Shown one piece after another: positions 62,848 to 64,000 of a DNA stretch of 64,000 bases. The translations under genes and the position numbers were made by a program. Source of the stretch: Pectobacterium actinidiae (GTDB lineage: Bacteria; Pseudomonadota; Gammaproteobacteria; Enterobacterales; Enterobacteriaceae); contig NZ_JRMH01000001.1 in NCBI RefSeq assembly GCF_000803315.1, positions 3,596,001-3,660,000 on the forward strand. Reading direction: 5' to 3'. The notes under the pieces were generated by a model, which was not told where the DNA came from, ran no database searches, and worked only from the letters and a program-made list of their open reading frames with translations. Each line of letters opens with the position of its first letter. The first letter of the stretch is position 1.

Positions 62848-64000
62848 CTAGAACTCAAACTGATAGAGCACATCTAATGCCTGGCTAATTCCAGACACCG
62901 CTTCCAAGTATAGTTTTGGCATCAGACGATAACGTAGCGTTAACGTTGCCAAAGAATCGAATATGCCAACACCATATTTTACTTGCAGACCCGGAAGGAC
63001 GTAGCCGCTGACGACAACTTGAGAATTATCGCCAACACCCTGTGTATCCAGAGCTAAATTACTTACGCCAAAGGCCTCGCCGATTTTACCCACAACTTGA
63101 CCACTTTGTGCAACCCCTAAACCGACTAACATTGAGGTCATTGCCGAGCTATCTGCGCCACTGCTGTCCAAACCCTGTCCACGCAACAGATAAGAAAGTG
63201 CTTCCTGCTGCGACATTGTAGGATCGGAGAAGACTTCCAGCTTCGGCGTGGCGGCCATGCCAGTGACGCGCACGCCAGCGGTAACATCATCAGCGGTGTT
63301 GTCTGGATTACGAATGGCTTCGATATTCAGGATCGGCTGATCCGGCGGACCAGAGAACAGAATCAGCCCTTTACGGACGATCAGATCCTGTCCGTAGGCT
63401 TTAAAGCGCCCTGACGGAATATCGATCTGACCGTTCAGCCCTAGCCCGCGCTCATCCTGAACCATTTTCAGATCGCCCTGTAGACGAGCGACCAGCCCGA
63501 ACGCATCCAGCCGAACATCGTTACCAACGCGGATCGTCAGGTTACTGTTAATTGGAATTGCGGCGCTGGCTTTTTTCAGTGGCTGACGCTGAGCGTCCAG
63601 CATCACTTCATCCGACGACACCGCCACCGCACTTTCCGGCATGTCTTTAACGACAATGCGCGCCCACGGGATACTGACCGATCCGTTTAACGCGAACAGC
63701 TGCGGCGTGGCCTCGAAGACAATATCCGGCGAAACATCCAGCCGCGCCATCGGCGGAACCGTCACCCGCAGCTTCTGGCCTTTCGCGGCAATTCGCGCAC
63801 GCCAGGCATCTGGCCGCGACCAGTCTGCGTTCCCGCCGAGGTTCAACTGCCCGTTATCCGTTTTCAGGAAACCTTGCAGCGTCGACGACATCCCACTGAA
63901 ATTCACCGCCAGTCGCCCGTTGGTCAGATCGATCGGCATCCAGTTGCCATCAATATCCAACCGCTCCAGCACCATCTGGCCGAAGATCTGAGGACGCGCC
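62848..64000 (-). CDS. tamB: translocation and assembly module protein TamB, C-terminal part
   Basis: The frame stays open to the right edge of the window (residues read [15 protein letters not shown] across 63975), so this is only the last 384 residues of a very large protein. The end is the DUF490 domain typical of TamB/Ytf[57 protein letters not shown] and a terminal LYQFEF. TamB spans the periplasm from the inner membrane and works with TamA in envelope assembly and lipid transport. ytfP follows at 2 bases; tamA should lie beyond the window. Confidence 0.95.
   Translation of the reverse strand, partial: ARPQIFGQMVLERLDIDGNWMPIDLTNGRLAVNFSGMSSTLQGFLKTDNGQLNLGGNADWSRPDAWRARIAAKGQKLRVTVPPMARLDVSPDIVFEATPQLFALNGSVSIPWARIVVKDMPESAVAVSSDEVMLDAQRQPLKKASAAIPINSNLTIRVGNDVRLDAFGLVARLQGDLKMVQDERGLGLNGQIDIPSGRFKAYGQDLIVRKGLILFSGPPDQPILNIEAIRNPDNTADDVTAGVRVTGMAATPKLEVFSDPTMSQQEALSYLLRGQGLDSSGADSSAMTSMLVGLGVAQSGQVVGKIGEAFGVSNLALDTQGVGDNSQVVVSGYVLPGLQVKYGVGIFDSLATLTLRYRLMPKLYLEAVSGISQALDVLYQFEF

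Overview
The window looks like chromosome from a soft-rot enterobacterium, most likely Pectobacterium. Housekeeping proteins (Eno, PyrG, RelA, GlnE, HldE, Cca) read as close relatives of the E. coli ones. The block rlmD-relA-mazG-pyrG-eno beside barA and the gud genes follows the enterobacterial order. Pectin and rhamnogalacturonan genes (RhiT/RhiN-like, a GH28 enzyme, a TogB-like binding protein) and a GacS/ExpS-type BarA point to a pectinolytic plant pathogen. No tRNA, rRNA or CRISPR array was seen.

Layout. 1-1.6 kb: a partial YcgR-like gene and an AT-rich EAL phosphodiesterase gene, both c-di-GMP related. 1.8-6.7 kb: an unassigned glycosidase-like protein, an orphan TogB-like binding protein and a GH28 protein. 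6.8-7.9 kb: queD and queE. 8-9.8 kb: a methyl-parathion-hydrolase-like metallo-hydrolase with a YgfF-like reductase. 10.2-13 kb: rhiN and rhiT. 13.2-16.6 kb: a LysR regulator divergent from a coniferyl-aldehyde-dehydrogenase-like gene and a PfpI/DJ-1-like gene. 16.7-24.9 kb: eno, pyrG, mazG, relA, rlmD. 25-27.8 kb: barA. 28.1-43.6 kb: the galactarate/glucarate regulon (garK, garR, garL, gudD, gudX, gudP, garD). 44.2-47 kb: an Aer-like receptor and two FlxA-like genes. 47-58.6 kb: ypeB, ligA, hldE, glnE, ygiF, ygiM, cca, uppP. 58.8-64 kb: folB, plsY, a chemoreceptor, ppa, ytfP and the 3' part of tamB.

Two things stand out. First, gudP and gudX are separated by a cassette with an orphan biotin-type carboxyltransferase gene, a good Fur-box candidate, and iaaM-iaaH for indole-3-acetic acid through indole-3-acetamide. 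Matching 17-bp sequence blocks lie upstream of both gudP and gudX, so each half of the gud/gar system seems to have its own related control region. Second, there are two families of dispersed intergenic repeats, R1 (about 245 bp, three copies) and R2 (about 234 bp, two copies). Their hairpin stems differ between copies by compensatory changes while the loops stay the same, so structure appears to have been conserved. ERIC elements, full and deleted, are also present.

Functionally the window joins plant-polymer and sugar-acid catabolism, plant hormone synthesis, c-di-GMP and chemotaxis control (two sigma-28-type promoters) and the BarA/GacS virulence sensor with conserved housekeeping genes. 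Identifications rest on remembered family sequences and visible motifs; no database search was run.
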